Notes under the pieces: model-generated
Seen by the model: only the letters and a program-made list of their open reading frames with translations
Told to the model about the DNA's origin: nothing
The model's database searches: none
NCBI GenBank assembly: GCA_040754075.1
Contig: JBFMDH010000005.1
Location: forward strand, 1-64,000
Source: Acidobacteriota bacterium
Lineage (GTDB): Bacteria > Acidobacteriota > Blastocatellia > UBA7656
Length of the DNA: 64,000 bases
Reading direction: 5' to 3'
Shown here: piece after piece, positions 1 to 9,366 of the stretch
Position numbering within the stretch: the first letter of the stretch is position 1
Layout of the letters: each line of letters starts with the position of its first letter
Program-made: the position numbers and the translations under genes

Positions 1-35
1 GCAAGCGAATTGGCAAAAGTGTTATGATGCATCGA

Positions 36-98
36 GACCTTCCTCCGGTTCTGTGTGGTTTTGCAACTAACAGAGTAACCGAGGGAGGTCCTTTTTTT
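36..98 (+). terminator. Rho-independent terminator of a gene upstream of the window
   Basis: A long imperfect stem is formed by a GACCTTCCTCC-type arm at about 36-54 and its complement ending GAGGGAGGTC at 81-90. It is followed by a run of seven T at 92-98. The polarity fits a plus-strand transcript whose gene lies before position 1. No coding sequence is visible in 1-230. Confidence 0.7.
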
Positions 99-168
99 AA
101 TTGTCAACCGACTTTGTTACAGCCCTGAGCAGGGGTGCAAAACGTCTGCGTGATTCAACAATCCCCTG

Positions 169-207
169 AAAAAACAGAAGCAGGAAGCCTTTTGCAAGAC
201 TTCCTGC
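169..207 (-). terminator. Terminator of the subtilase gene
   Basis: GCAGGAAG (180-187) pairs with CTTCCTGC (200-207). Read on the minus strand the hairpin is followed by a T-rich tract (the complement of the A run at 169-175). It sits about 25 bp past the stop codon of the minus-strand protease gene. Confidence 0.65.
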
Positions 208-230
208 CGGGTTTGGGGCTACTGGTGAAG

Positions 231-1997
231 CTACCGGTAAACGGTAACGACAGACGAAACTCCTACATTACCCGCCGCGTCATAGGCTTTGCATTGCAGC
301 GTGTGCGCGCCTGAGCGGGCACGCTTGGCATTCCATTTCGTGGTAAACGGAGATGAGGTTGATGACGCTACAAAGCTGCCATCCACATACAGCTCAACCT
401 TCTCGACCCGCACATCATCCGAGGCTCTTACCGCCACATAAACCGAGTTATTCACCCGCGAATTATTGGCTGGTGAGGTTATGGTGATGGTTGGGGGTGT
501 CGTATCCGGCGGCACATTATTGACATTAACGGTTACGGTTGCGGTTGAAGAATTGCCAGCCACGTCGCTTGCCGTGGCGCTCAAGGTATGCGCGCCATTG
601 GTCACGGTCGTCGAATCCCAAGTGAATGAATAAGGCGATGCGCTTGCCGTGCCTTGTTGTACACCATCAACGCTGAAACTCACCGAGGCGACGCCGACGT
701 TATCGCTTGCGGCAACCTGAACATTAATGGTGGCGGAAATATTTGCCCCGGTCGCAGGCGAACTGAAGCTGACGCTCGGCGCTTCGGTATCGGGCGGAGC
801 CCCTGCGCCAACGGCTCTTGCAGCGTTGACTCTGCCATAGCCATAATTGCTGTCCCAACCCGCATCGCCCAAATCATCGGCTGATTGTTTGACTTGATCC
901 TGCGCTTGCGTAGCGGTGAGCGTCGGATTGGCAGAAAGTACCAATGCCGCAAGTCCCGCAACGATGGGAGCGGCAAACGAAGTGCCGTTGGCATAGGTAT
1001 ATCCACCGCCGCGCGCGGTCGTATAAACGCTGCCGGGCGCAGCAACGTCGATGTTGTTGCCACGCGAAGACCAGCTATACAAATTATCGAGAAAATCGGT
1101 TGCGCTGACGGTTAAAACATAAGGGTTGTCGGCGGTGGCGTCGAACAGTCCATCGTTGCCCGCAGCGATTGCCACAACGCCGCCTTTGGAATTCATGTAG
1201 CTGGAAGCCGAGGTAACCGACGAGCTATTGGAAGCTTTGTAGCTCACGTTGGCAACCCGCGCGCCGTGGTCGGCTGCCCAACGTATGCCGTTTGCGATGG
1301 TTGAGTAACTGGCGATTCCATAGATGTCGGAAATCCGCACGGGCATAAGTTGACATCCCCAAGCCACCGATGCCACGCCCTGTTGATTGTTGCTGGCGGC
1401 GGCGGCGGTTCCCGCGACCATCGTGCCGTGTCCATATACATCGCTGGTATCGGCATTGTTGTCATACATGTTCCAACCCGGCACGATTTTTGAAGCCAGG
1501 TCGGGATGGGTTGAATCAACGCCGGTGTCACAAATCGCCACCACAATATTCGTCAGTCCAGTTGTCGTGCCCCAAGCTTCGGGCGCAACGATTCTATCCA
1601 GATGCCATTCATTGGCATAGCCCGGGTCATTGGGAACCATGGCATCAGGCGCAAGTAATTCGTCTAATTCAGCAAACTCAACATCAGGTTGCGAACGCAA
1701 TATATCAACCAGCGCGGGTTCATTAGCGCCCGCCTGCAACTGTAAAATGCGCACGCCGGTGTTGGGAATTTCCGATGATTCAAACGCGCCAATCGCGGTC
1801 ATTAAACCTTCAGCGCGCGCGCTTAACATCTGAGATGGGGTTTCGCGAAACTTGACCAGAATACGTCCCGGAACATATTTCATTTCCGGTTTTGATTTTT
1901 CACGTTTCCCTGCCTGAGCATCTTTCGCCCCGACGACTGAGGTTAATAAACAGACAACTACAAGAAGAACACTAGCAATTTTCCGACGATTATTCAT
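231..1997 (-). CDS. Secreted S8 (subtilisin-like) serine protease with two C-terminal Ig-like domains
   Basis: This is an extracellular endopeptidase precursor of 588 residues. Residues 1-29 form a signal peptide. Residues about 42-115 resemble the inhibitory prodomain found in fervidolysin-like subtilases. The catalytic domain spans about 120-400 with the full triad visible: Asp157 in CDTGVDSTHPDL, His190 in GHGTMVAG and Ser340 in NGTSFAAP. After a short linker there are two bacterial Ig-like repeats (about 405-495 and 500-588), each starting with a DTxxP motif and carrying the DNVGV/DDVRV and HTLxxxAxDxAGN signatures. These repeats usually bind surfaces or position the enzyme. The start has a GGAG 8-9 nt upstream. 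The gene stands alone with its own terminator. The S8 assignment is firm; the substrate is unknown. Confidence 0.95.
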   Translation of the reverse strand: MNNRRKIASVLLVVVCLLTSVVGAKDAQAGKREKSKPEMKYVPGRILVKFRETPSQMLSARAEGLMTAIGAFESSEIPNTGVRILQLQAGANEPALVDILRSQPDVEFAELDELLAPDAMVPNDPGYANEWHLDRIVAPEAWGTTTGLTNIVVAICDTGVDSTHPDLASKIVPGWNMYDNNADTSDVYGHGTMVAGTAAAASNNQQGVASVAWGCQLMPVRISDIYGIASYSTIANGIRWAADHGARVANVSYKASNSSSVTSASSYMNSKGGVVAIAAGNDGLFDATADNPYVLTVSATDFLDNLYSWSSRGNNIDVAAPGSVYTTARGGGYTYANGTSFAAPIVAGLAALVLSANPTLTATQAQDQVKQSADDLGDAGWDSNYGYGRVNAARAVGAGAPPDTEAPSVSFSSPATGANISATINVQVAASDNVGVASVSFSVDGVQQGTASASPYSFTWDSTTVTNGAHTLSATASDVAGNSSTATVTVNVNNVPPDTTPPTITITSPANNSRVNNSVYVAVRASDDVRVEKVELYVDGSFVASSTSSPFTTKWNAKRARSGAHTLQCKAYDAAGNVGVSSVVTVYR

Positions 1998-2733
1998 ACC
2001 GACTCCAAATCAAGGGGGGTAAGGGTTGCAAACAGAGGGCAACGAGCAAATAGACCGACAAATAAGTTCGGGATTTTTTTAAAGCGGGGACGCTTTAAGT
2101 AAGGCACTTTCAGGGTCAGCCGTTTAAGGCTTCGGCTAAAGCTTGTGCAATTTGCGAACCTTTAATCCAAATTCAACGATTTTGTTAAAAAATATTTTTA
2201 ACCGCAGGAAAGAAAATAAATTTCACTAACGATTTGCGGCTTCTCATTCCCTTTTCAGGTAGGTTTTTATCCGGGCGATAAGGTCGAGCAAAATTCAGGA
2301 AAATAGATTTAATCCGCAACCCCGCTAACAAGAAGTGCGCTTATGTTTCAAAACCTCACACATTATATCAAGCGGTTCCGCAGCCAAGTTCAGCTATCGC
2401 TCTTTGCAAAGGTGGTCTCGGCGATTGCAGCAAGGCTTCAATACCGCCGTTCCATTTCAGGGTCATCGAGTATTCATCAAGACAATGGCGGTTTCCTGCA
2501 AGGACAAATTTTATCCTCGGATTGAGCGGATGGCGGATTCATAACTGAATGACCCGGGTTCTATTTGATGATTTCGGGGGATAAAATATTTTTCGGCTTA
2601 GATGATGTCTCGGATTCATGTTAAATTTTTTGTTTGACGATTGCTGAAAAAAGCCCCCGGCATGGTAAAACCCATTTTTTATCACGCCTGCCGGAGCGTC
2701 AACACATTGATCGACTGTGAAAGGAATTTTTTG
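1998..2733. other. Intergenic region, divergent between protease and propeller genes
   Basis: About 735 bp without a supportable gene. It should hold the promoters of both flanking divergent genes. The 60-70 codon open frames at 2335-2544 lack a convincing ribosome site and have no recognisable protein signature. The stretch contains one copy of a dispersed repeat (2460-2531). Confidence 0.5.
2460..2531. repeat. Dispersed 72-bp repeat, copy 1
   Basis: Bases 2460-2512 match 60636-60688 with about five differences in 53. The following 19 bp (2513-2531) are the exact reverse complement of the corresponding 19 bp at 60689-60707. The two copies therefore differ by a small inversion bounded by ATCC and GGAT. 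Confidence 0.8.
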
Positions 2734-4956
2734 ATGTTTAAAGTTCTGCGCCTTAGTTCGGTACTGCTCACCTGGCTTAGCCTCTCCCTCCTATCCACGG
2801 CGGTACTGGCAAGCGGTCCCATTTTTTGGGAAGTTTCAAAACAAGATGAGATTATAAAAGGTGATGCGCGTGGCGTCTCGATTGCCGAAAATGGCACCAT
2901 GACCTTAGCCCCCGCCTATACTTTGGTTTATGACACCAAAGAGGCTTATATATGGTCGAGCGCGACCGATGCCGCCGGCAACATTTATTTAGGCACTGGT
3001 CATGATGGTAAGGTTTTTAAGGTTGAAACCAATGGCAACGGACGATTGCTCTACGATGCGGCAGAACTTGATGTCACGGCGCTTGCCACTGATACCAAAG
3101 GCAACCTCTACGCCGCAACCTCGCCCGAAGGGAAAATTTATAAAATCGGCGCGGAGGGCAATGCCACCGTCTTTTTTGACCCGCCTTATAAATATATCTG
3201 GTCGTTATATTTTGATAACGCCAGTTCGACGCTTTATGCAGGAACCGGAGATAAGGGCGTAATTTATAAACTGGACGCAAGCGGCAAAGAGATGGTGATT
3301 GCCGATACTAACGAAGCCAACATTGTCGCCCTGACGATGGATAAAAGCGGCAACCTGATTGCCGGAACTGACCCCTCCGGTTTGATTTTACGCATTTCGC
3401 CAGATGGCAAAACCTTCGCGCTTCTCGATACGCCTTCACAGGAAATCCATCAATTAACTCTTGCTTCAGATGGCTCCATCTACGCGCTTGGCATCAATCA
3501 GCAGGGTGCCGCACAAAAGACCACGAGCGTTGGTGTACCTTCAACAACATCGTTGACCGGTGATGGCGTCATCCGCCTTTCAACCGATGAGGAGGGCAAT
3601 GTCTCGGTTCAGGCAAGCGATACGGCAGCAACCACAATTACGGGCGCAAAAGGCGGAGGCGGCAAAAGCAATGTCTATCGCGTGCTGCCGGATGGCGGCA
3701 GTGAAACCATCTGGAGCGGTGGTGATGCCATCGGCTTTTCCTTGAAGGTGCTTGCCAATGGCAATGTTTTGGTGGGCACCAATGCCAAAGGGCGCATCTA
3801 TTCTATTGATAAAGAGCGTTCGCAAACGTTGTTGATTCAATCCGTCGAAGATCAGACTTCGGCAATCTTTTCAGTCGGCGATACGGTTTATGCAGCGTCG
3901 AGCAATCTCGGCAGACTCTATCGCATCGGCACACAAACCGTAAGCGAAGGCTCGTATCTTTCCACCGTGCGCGATACCAAATTTGCAGGGCAATGGGGAA
4001 TGCTCAACTGGCGCGGGGCTGGCAATGTGCAGATTCAAACCCGCACAGGCAATACCGAAACGCCGGATTTAACCTGGAGCGAGTGGTCTCAACCTTATCA
4101 AAAAGCCAGCGGCGAACAGATCAACAGTCCGCGCGCGCGCTTCATTCAATGGAAAGCAACGCTGAAAAACAGCGGGTCGGGTAAAAACCCTTCATCAGGT
4201 AATTCGTCAGCTATTTTGGCGAAACTGGAATCAGTCACTATCGCTTATCTGCCGCGTAACCAAGCGCCGGAAATCACAGCGGTCAATGTTTTGCCGCCGG
4301 GCGTGGCTTTACAGGAATTGCCGACCGGGGTTGACCCTTCAATTCTCACATCGGGATTAGACCCGCAGGTTTTCGGTTTATCGACCAACATTCCGCCGCG
4401 TCGCTTCTTTCAAAAAGGAGCGCGAACCATCACCTGGCAAGTCTCTGACGCCAACGGCGATGATCTGACTTACAAAATCTTTTATCGCACGCTTGGCGAC
4501 AACGACTGGCATCTGCTGGCGGACGATCTCACGCAAAATTACTACACCATAGATGGCAACCGCCTGCCCGACAGCACCTATTTATTCAAAATCTGGGCGA
4601 GCGATTCACCGGCAAACCCTGATGAAGCGGCATTGAAAAACGAATATGTCACCGACACCATTGAAATCGATAACACGCCGCCCGCCGTAAAAGCCGGAAC
4701 CCCAGCGACAAGCGGTGCGACAACGGAAATCACTTTCGAGGTCACAGATAGCACCAGCCGGATTATTAAGGGCGAATACAGCATTAATGGCGGGGCATGG
4801 CGATTGATTTTTCCGGTCGATGGCATCGCCGATTCCGCAAACGAAAGCTTCAAGGTCAAAGTCAATTTAGATAAACCCGGCGAACACGTCATTGCCTTTC
4901 GCTGTACGGATTCCAGTTACAACATCGGAACCAGTAAAGTGACCGTTAATAAATAG
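2734..4956 (+). CDS. Secreted beta-propeller (NHL/WD40-like) protein with fibronectin/Ig-like C-terminus
   Basis: This is a predicted exported 740-residue protein of unknown function. I place the start at the ATG at 2734: it has AAGGAA 8 nt upstream and begins a clean signal peptide (MFKVLRLSS... to about residue 28). The upstream in-frame TTG at 2641 would add 31 non-hydrophobic residues. The N-terminal ~400 residues contain repeating blades of the type 'D..GN.Y.GT...G.VYKI' (for example YLGTGHDGKVFKV and YAATSPEGKIYKI), typical of a six- or seven-bladed propeller. The C-terminal half has fibronectin-like stretches, including a domain with WQVSDANGDDLTYKIFY, and a final Ig-like segment ending HVIAFRCTDSSYN. 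No catalytic residues are evident. A scaffold or cell-surface adhesive role is plausible but not shown. Confidence 0.85.
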   Translation: MFKVLRLSSVLLTWLSLSLLSTAVLASGPIFWEVSKQDEIIKGDARGVSIAENGTMTLAPAYTLVYDTKEAYIWSSATDAAGNIYLGTGHDGKVFKVETNGNGRLLYDAAELDVTALATDTKGNLYAATSPEGKIYKIGAEGNATVFFDPPYKYIWSLYFDNASSTLYAGTGDKGVIYKLDASGKEMVIADTNEANIVALTMDKSGNLIAGTDPSGLILRISPDGKTFALLDTPSQEIHQLTLASDGSIYALGINQQGAAQKTTSVGVPSTTSLTGDGVIRLSTDEEGNVSVQASDTAATTITGAKGGGGKSNVYRVLPDGGSETIWSGGDAIGFSLKVLANGNVLVGTNAKGRIYSIDKERSQTLLIQSVEDQTSAIFSVGDTVYAASSNLGRLYRIGTQTVSEGSYLSTVRDTKFAGQWGMLNWRGAGNVQIQTRTGNTETPDLTWSEWSQPYQKASGEQINSPRARFIQWKATLKNSGSGKNPSSGNSSAILAKLESVTIAYLPRNQAPEITAVNVLPPGVALQELPTGVDPSILTSGLDPQVFGLSTNIPPRRFFQKGARTITWQVSDANGDDLTYKIFYRTLGDNDWHLLADDLTQNYYTIDGNRLPDSTYLFKIWASDSPANPDEAALKNEYVTDTIEIDNTPPAVKAGTPATSGATTEITFEVTDSTSRIIKGEYSINGGAWRLIFPVDGIADSANESFKVKVNLDKPGEHVIAFRCTDSSYNIGTSKVTVNK

Positions 4957-4970
4957 CGTACGGTTCAAAC

Positions 4971-5017
4971 ATCGGACATAGGGGTTTAAAGTTCCCACCT
5001 TTTACCTCTATGTTCGA
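4971..5017 (+). terminator. Stem-loop after the propeller gene
   Basis: TCGGACATAGGGG (4972-4984) pairs imperfectly with CCTCTATGTTCGA (5005-5017). It lies 15 bp past the stop codon. There is no strong T tract, so termination is inferred from position. Confidence 0.4.
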
Positions 5018-5061
5018 TAAACATATTGCCGCAAAAATAATCTGCTTAAAACAATTCATCG

Positions 5062-5091
5062 TTGACTTTATTCAACCTCTTCGCATAGTAT
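5062..5091 (+). promoter_or_regulatory. Sigma-70-type promoter of the first C25 gene
   Basis: TTGACT (5062-5067) and TAGTAT (5086-5091) are separated by 18 bp. The same two boxes with the same spacing recur at 9092-9121 upstream of the paralogue although the surrounding sequence differs, which supports function. Transcription would start near 5098 and give a leader of about 250 nt. Confidence 0.65.
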
Positions 5092-5105
5092 GTCGACCGC
5101 TTTTT

Positions 5106-5123
5106 CTAACCCGCACAGGTTAG
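5106..5123 (+). promoter_or_regulatory. Conserved leader hairpin, C25 gene 1
   Basis: CTAACC-cgcaca-GGTTAG forms a 6-bp stem with a 6-nt loop just after the predicted transcription start. The paralogous leader has the same stem with a different loop (9133-9150), followed in both by a conserved AAATTTTTCTGGAAAGTTTG tract. No known riboswitch class is recognised. Confidence 0.45.
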
Positions 5124-5347
5124 GAAATCTGTAAATTTTTCTGGAAAGTTTGCAACAATCTTCTTTTATTTTTGCAGGGAGATTCCAAGCGCAGGATTTA
5201 GAGAATTAAACCAACAAAAAATACAAACCTGACACGCAGTAATAACTCATAGACAAGTCTCTCCCAAAGTTTCAGTTAACCAAATAAGCCGTTGTTGCAG
5301 GAAAAAAAACGGCAAAAATATGTTTTTTAGAGAATAGGAGAAAAATA

Positions 5348-8300
5348 ATGTTTTGCCCCCGAGACCTCACCTCCCGGTCTGTTGGGTTACCTGTTTTAAA
5401 CAATAGGTTCAACAGATATTCCATTCACCTGCTTCACACCATCTTTCCGATTTGCTTATTAATCGGAATTGTTTTGTTACTGTCACCTGTCGCTCAAGCG
5501 CAAGCGCCTACCACCTACACTTGCTCACCGACCTGCACAGTCGATAGCTCATGCACGACCGGAAACTTCACGCTCACTTATAAAGGCGTGACCAACGGCG
5601 CTAATGGACAGAAAACTTTTACCTACACAATCAGAAAAAATTGTAATAGCGGCTCCAGTTGTAAAGACCTCAGCCATTTTGTTATCGGAATGTGTAGCAG
5701 TTTTACAACCGCTAATTATGTCAGCTCAAGTTTACCGAATGCCAACTGGTCATACGACACCATTGGCACAGACCCTACTACCGGTCTCTATGGAATTAAA
5801 TTTAATATTGGAAGTGGCGGACTGCCGGGACTAAACACCCTGACTTTCAGTTTCACCCTAAAGCCCTCAGCAACGGTTCCAGCCATCACCAATTCAATCC
5901 AAACCTGGAAAACCAAAGCCGGGTCAGGAACAGGCAGCATTAACTCAGGCTCTATCTGCGGGCCCGATTGTGACTTCAGCGGCGGCAATTGCACCCCCGG
6001 CAGCATCAGCACCACCAACCACTTCAAACTCAAATTTGTTGGGGCAACCCCAGGCGCGAATGGGCAGGTTACATTTGAGTATCAAGTGATGTGGGATGGA
6101 GCCGGACAAGCATTAAAGCTGCTTGTCATTGGCATGTGTGAAGACATCACTTCCGCAAATCTGGTTTCAACTTATACATCGACATCAGGATGGACTTGCA
6201 ATGGCTCAGGCTCTCCCTGCATCGGTCTCGATAGCACCTATACAGGGCTTTACGGAATTCGGTTTTATCGCGGTAACACCAGCGGCAGTCTTCCGGCAAA
6301 TACCTGGGTAACGCTGAAATTCACCTTAAAACCGACTGCGAATGTTCCGGGAATCGGCACCACAGTACAGACCTGGAAAAATCGTGACTGGAGTTTTACA
6401 GACCGCACCGGAACGATCTGTGGTCCCGAATGTTTGACCGCGCCGACGGCAGTGAAGTTGAAAAAGAGCAGCGCCACCGCCTACGCCGACGGCACCATCG
6501 GCATCGAGTGGAAAACCGCTCAGGAAGTCCGCAACCTCGGCTTCAACGTCTACCGCGAAGAACACGGGCAGATGGCGAAACTCAACCCCGAACTGATTGC
6601 CGGGTCGGCGCTGTTGACCGGCGAGGCGCGTTTGGGGGCGGGCGGCAGTTATGTCTTCTTTGACAAGGGAGCCAGCGCCGCAGCGCGTTACTGGATTGAG
6701 GACATCGACCTCGATAAAGGCTCGTCGTGGCGCGGGCCGATTTACCTGCAAAAGAGCGAGGAGGCGGTGCCCAATCGAGTGCAGACCGTGATGCTTTCGC
6801 AACTCACCCAATCCCAATCCCTCGTCGATTCTTCCGCTCCCCTCGATTTTAGTGCTAAAAATTTAGCACTGAATGAAGCACGCCTTGAGGCTAAAGGAGC
6901 AGAAAATTTACAACTCAGTGCGGCATCACAAAATGCCATCAAGATAGCGATTCGCAAAACCGGCTGGTATCGCATTCGTCTGCAAGACCTGGTTTTTGCG
7001 GGTTTGAGCGCGGGGGCTGACTGGTCAAAATTACAGCTCTTTACAAATAACCGAGAGCAGGCGATGGAGGTGAAGACCAATGCAGATGGCAGCCTCACCC
7101 CCGATTCCGCCATCGAATTCTTCGCCCTCGCTCCCGATTCTGTCGAAACCAATACCCGCACCTACTGGCTCGTCGTCGATAAAAAAGGCGCTCGCGTCAA
7201 CCAACTCCGTTCCCCCGGTTCCTCAACCGCTGCCACCAACTTCACCGCAACCGTCGAACGCCGTGACCGCTTCGTCTACTTCTCGGCGCTCTTGAACGGC
7301 GATGCCGAAAACTTCTTCGGTTCGGTGGTCACCGCTGGCGGCACAAATCAATCCCTGTCGCTGCCCAACCTCGACGCCTCCTTCACTGGCAATGTCACTC
7401 TGGAAATCTCCCTGCAAGGCGTCACCCAGATGGCGCATCGCGTCGCCGTTCAACTCAACGGCAATGCCCTTGGCGAAGTCCAACTCATCGCCACCGAAAA
7501 AGGCATCGGGCGGTTCACCGTGCCTCACACCCTGCTGCTCAACGGCACCAACACCGTGCGCCTGACCTCGCTCAACGGCAGCGCCGACCTCAACCTCGTC
7601 GATTACCTGCGTCTCAGCTATCAACACACCTTCACCGCCGATAACGACCAACTGCGCCTCACCGCCCAAGCCGGGGAATCGCTCAATCTCGCGGGCTTCA
7701 CCAATCGTAATATCCGCGTCTTTGACATCACCAATCCGGCTGAACCCCAGGAACTCTTGGGCACCATCTCTGCCAAAGATGGCGGTTTCAGCGTCAGCCT
7801 CGCCGTCCCCGCCAAAGGTGGGCAACGCAGCTTGTTGGCACTGACCGATAACCAAGCCCTGACGGCAGCCGCCTTGACTGCCAATCGCCCGTCGACCTGG
7901 AAGAGCAGCAACCACAGCGCCGACCTGGTCATTGTCACCCCCGGCGAGTTCGTCGCAGCGCTGGAACCCTTGAAACAGGCACGTCAGGCGCAAGGCTACC
8001 AAGTCGCGGTCGTCGACATTGAGGATGTCTACGATGAGTTCAACTATGGCAATAAATCGGTGGCTGCCCTCAAGGATTTTCTCGGCTATGCCAGAAGCAA
8101 TTGGAAAGTGGCACCGCGTTATGTGCTGTTGGTGGGCGATGCCTCCTATGACCGCAAAAATTATCTGGGTTTTGGCAACTATGATTTGATTCCCAGCAAG
8201 AGCGTCAATGCGACATTTATCGAAGGAGCGTCGGATGGCTGGTTTGGCGATTTCAACGAGGATGGCGTTCCCGAACTCGCCATCGGTCGCCTCCCGGTTC

Positions 8301-8926
8301 GCTCCGCCACCGATACTTCTCAGATGGTCGGCAAGATTTTAGGCTACGCAAATAGCACCGCCAGTGACCGGGTGATGTTGATTAGCGGGAGAACCGATGG
8401 TTATAACTTTGAGAATGCCAGCGCGAGTTTGAAAACGGTTTTGCCAGCCGATGTCAAAGTCAATGAGGTTCGTCGCAACGAAGTTGATACGGCAACCGCA
8501 AAAGCTGAAATCAAAGCAGCGTTGGATAGCGGAGTGAAAGTAATGAATTACTGGGGACACGGCTCATTGAGCTTTGTGCAAGATAATGTCCTAACCAGTG
8601 ACGACGCCACCACCTTGACCAACGAACATCTGCCGGTGATGGTGATGATGACCTGTTTAACCGGTTACTTCCACGATGCGCTTTTGGAAACCCTGGCAGA
8701 AAGCTGGATGAAAGCGCCGCGTGGAGCCATCGCGGTGTGGGCGTCATCGGGGATGACAGTGCCCACCGGACAGGTCGAAGCGGTGCAGGAATTCTATAAA
8801 CAGTTGTTCACTTTCAAGGGCATCGCGCTGGGCGATGCCGCACTCAGAGCCAAAGCCGCCACCACCGATTCCGACATTCGCGCCACCTGGAATCTCTTCG
8901 GTGACCCCACTTTGAAATTGCGCTGA
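5348..8926 (+). CDS. Gingipain-type (peptidase family C25) secreted cysteine peptidase, paralogue A
   Basis: An exported protein of 1192 residues whose C-terminal region is a C25/gingipain-like peptidase domain of the caspase clan. A hydrophobic signal segment covers about 30-52 and ends at AQAQA. Two copies of a Cys-containing beta-domain of about 140 residues follow (about 55-205 and 206-358), each with a G-x-CG-x-(D/E)C ending. Residues about 365-1192 carry a linker/beta region and the peptidase domain. Catalytic candidates are His1071 in YWGHGS and Cys1103 in MMTCLTG; the upstream VLLVGDASYD motif is also typical. The C-terminal 829 residues equal those of the neighbouring paralogue (9367-12453). 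AGGAG precedes the ATG. The protein ends directly after GDPTLKLR, without the usual Por-sorting domain of Bacteroidetes gingipains. Substrate unknown. Confidence 0.9.
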   Translation: MFCPRDLTSRSVGLPVLNNRFNRYSIHLLHTIFPICLLIGIVLLLSPVAQAQAPTTYTCSPTCTVDSSCTTGNFTLTYKGVTNGANGQKTFTYTIRKNCNSGSSCKDLSHFVIGMCSSFTTANYVSSSLPNANWSYDTIGTDPTTGLYGIKFNIGSGGLPGLNTLTFSFTLKPSATVPAITNSIQTWKTKAGSGTGSINSGSICGPDCDFSGGNCTPGSISTTNHFKLKFVGATPGANGQVTFEYQVMWDGAGQALKLLVIGMCEDITSANLVSTYTSTSGWTCNGSGSPCIGLDSTYTGLYGIRFYRGNTSGSLPANTWVTLKFTLKPTANVPGIGTTVQTWKNRDWSFTDRTGTICGPECLTAPTAVKLKKSSATAYADGTIGIEWKTAQEVRNLGFNVYREEHGQMAKLNPELIAGSALLTGEARLGAGGSYVFFDKGASAAARYWIEDIDLDKGSSWRGPIYLQKSEEAVPNRVQTVMLSQLTQSQSLVDSSAPLDFSAKNLALNEARLEAKGAENLQLSAASQNAIKIAIRKTGWYRIRLQDLVFAGLSAGADWSKLQLFTNNREQAMEVKTNADGSLTPDSAIEFFALAPDSVETNTRTYWLVVDKKGARVNQLRSPGSSTAATNFTATVERRDRFVYFSALLNGDAENFFGSVVTAGGTNQSLSLPNLDASFTGNVTLEISLQGVTQMAHRVAVQLNGNALGEVQLIATEKGIGRFTVPHTLLLNGTNTVRLTSLNGSADLNLVDYLRLSYQHTFTADNDQLRLTAQAGESLNLAGFTNRNIRVFDITNPAEPQELLGTISAKDGGFSVSLAVPAKGGQRSLLALTDNQALTAAALTANRPSTWKSSNHSADLVIVTPGEFVAALEPLKQARQAQGYQVAVVDIEDVYDEFNYGNKSVAALKDFLGYARSNWKVAPRYVLLVGDASYDRKNYLGFGNYDLIPSKSVNATFIEGASDGWFGDFNEDGVPELAIGRLPVRSATDTSQMVGKILGYANSTASDRVMLISGRTDGYNFENASASLKTVLPADVKVNEVRRNEVDTATAKAEIKAALDSGVKVMNYWGHGSLSFVQDNVLTSDDATTLTNEHLPVMVMMTCLTGYFHDALLETLAESWMKAPRGAIAVWASSGMTVPTGQVEAVQEFYKQLFTFKGIALGDAALRAKAATTDSDIRATWNLFGDPTLKLR
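6436..8923 (+). repeat. 2.49-kb direct repeat, copy 1
   Basis: It aligns without gaps to 9963-12450 at a constant offset of 3527. The only difference I saw is T6458 versus C9985, a synonymous Leu codon change. Identity stops at the stop codons (TGA versus TAA). The flanks are clearly diverged. Confidence 0.95.
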
Positions 8927-8946
8927 TTTTTGAATTGCGCGTCACC

Positions 8947-8988
8947 TCAAACAAGGTGCAGATAAGTCACAAACTGCACCTTGTTTGA
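8947..8988 (+). terminator. Stem-loop terminator after C25 gene 1
   Basis: A perfect 15-bp inverted repeat, TCAAACAAGGTGCAG (8947-8961) with its complement at 8974-8988 and a 12-nt loop, lies 21 bp after the stop codon. The T tract is weak. Confidence 0.6.
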
Positions 8989-9091
8989 TAACTCAAAAAA
9001 TATGCATCCAGGCGAACCGGGTCTTTCAACTTAAAGAGCCGTAAGTAAACCTACCCCTGCAAAAAATCATTTTCCTTAAAGCAATTCACCG

Positions 9092-9121
9092 TTGACTTTA
9101 CCAAACCTCTTCACATAGTAT
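9092..9121 (+). promoter_or_regulatory. Sigma-70-type promoter of the second C25 gene
   Basis: TTGACT (9092-9097), an 18-bp spacer and TAGTAT (9116-9121), matching the promoter of the first paralogue. The leader is again about 240 nt long, so each gene appears to be transcribed independently. Confidence 0.65.
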
Positions 9122-9132
9122 TTGACCGCTTT

Positions 9133-9150
9133 CTAACCTATGCAGGTTAG
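9133..9150 (+). promoter_or_regulatory. Conserved leader hairpin, C25 gene 2
   Basis: CTAACC-tatgca-GGTTAG: same stem as at 5106-5123 with a different loop, at the equivalent position after the promoter. Confidence 0.45.
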
Positions 9151-9366
9151 TAAATCTGCAAATTTTTCTGGAAAGTTTGCAGCATTCCTCGTTTATTTTT
9201 ATCGGGAGATTCCAGATGAAGGTTTAAGCGGTTAAAAAAATAAAAACACGAATCTGACGCGCTCTATTTATATCAACCTCCCCAAAATTTGAGATACCCA
9301 ACAAAGCCGTGGGTGCAGGAAAACGGCAAATATCAAGAATCGCTTCGTTGAAAAAGGAGAAAGATT

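Noticed and set aside
2335-2544. Open frames of 60 and 69 codons
   Set aside because: They overlap the dispersed repeat, lack a ribosome site and have no recognisable protein pattern.
7223-8002. Long antisense open frame of 259 codons, repeated exactly at 10750-11529
   Set aside because: It lies opposite the identical C25 coding sequence and has no family signature; its length follows from the codon use of the sense gene.
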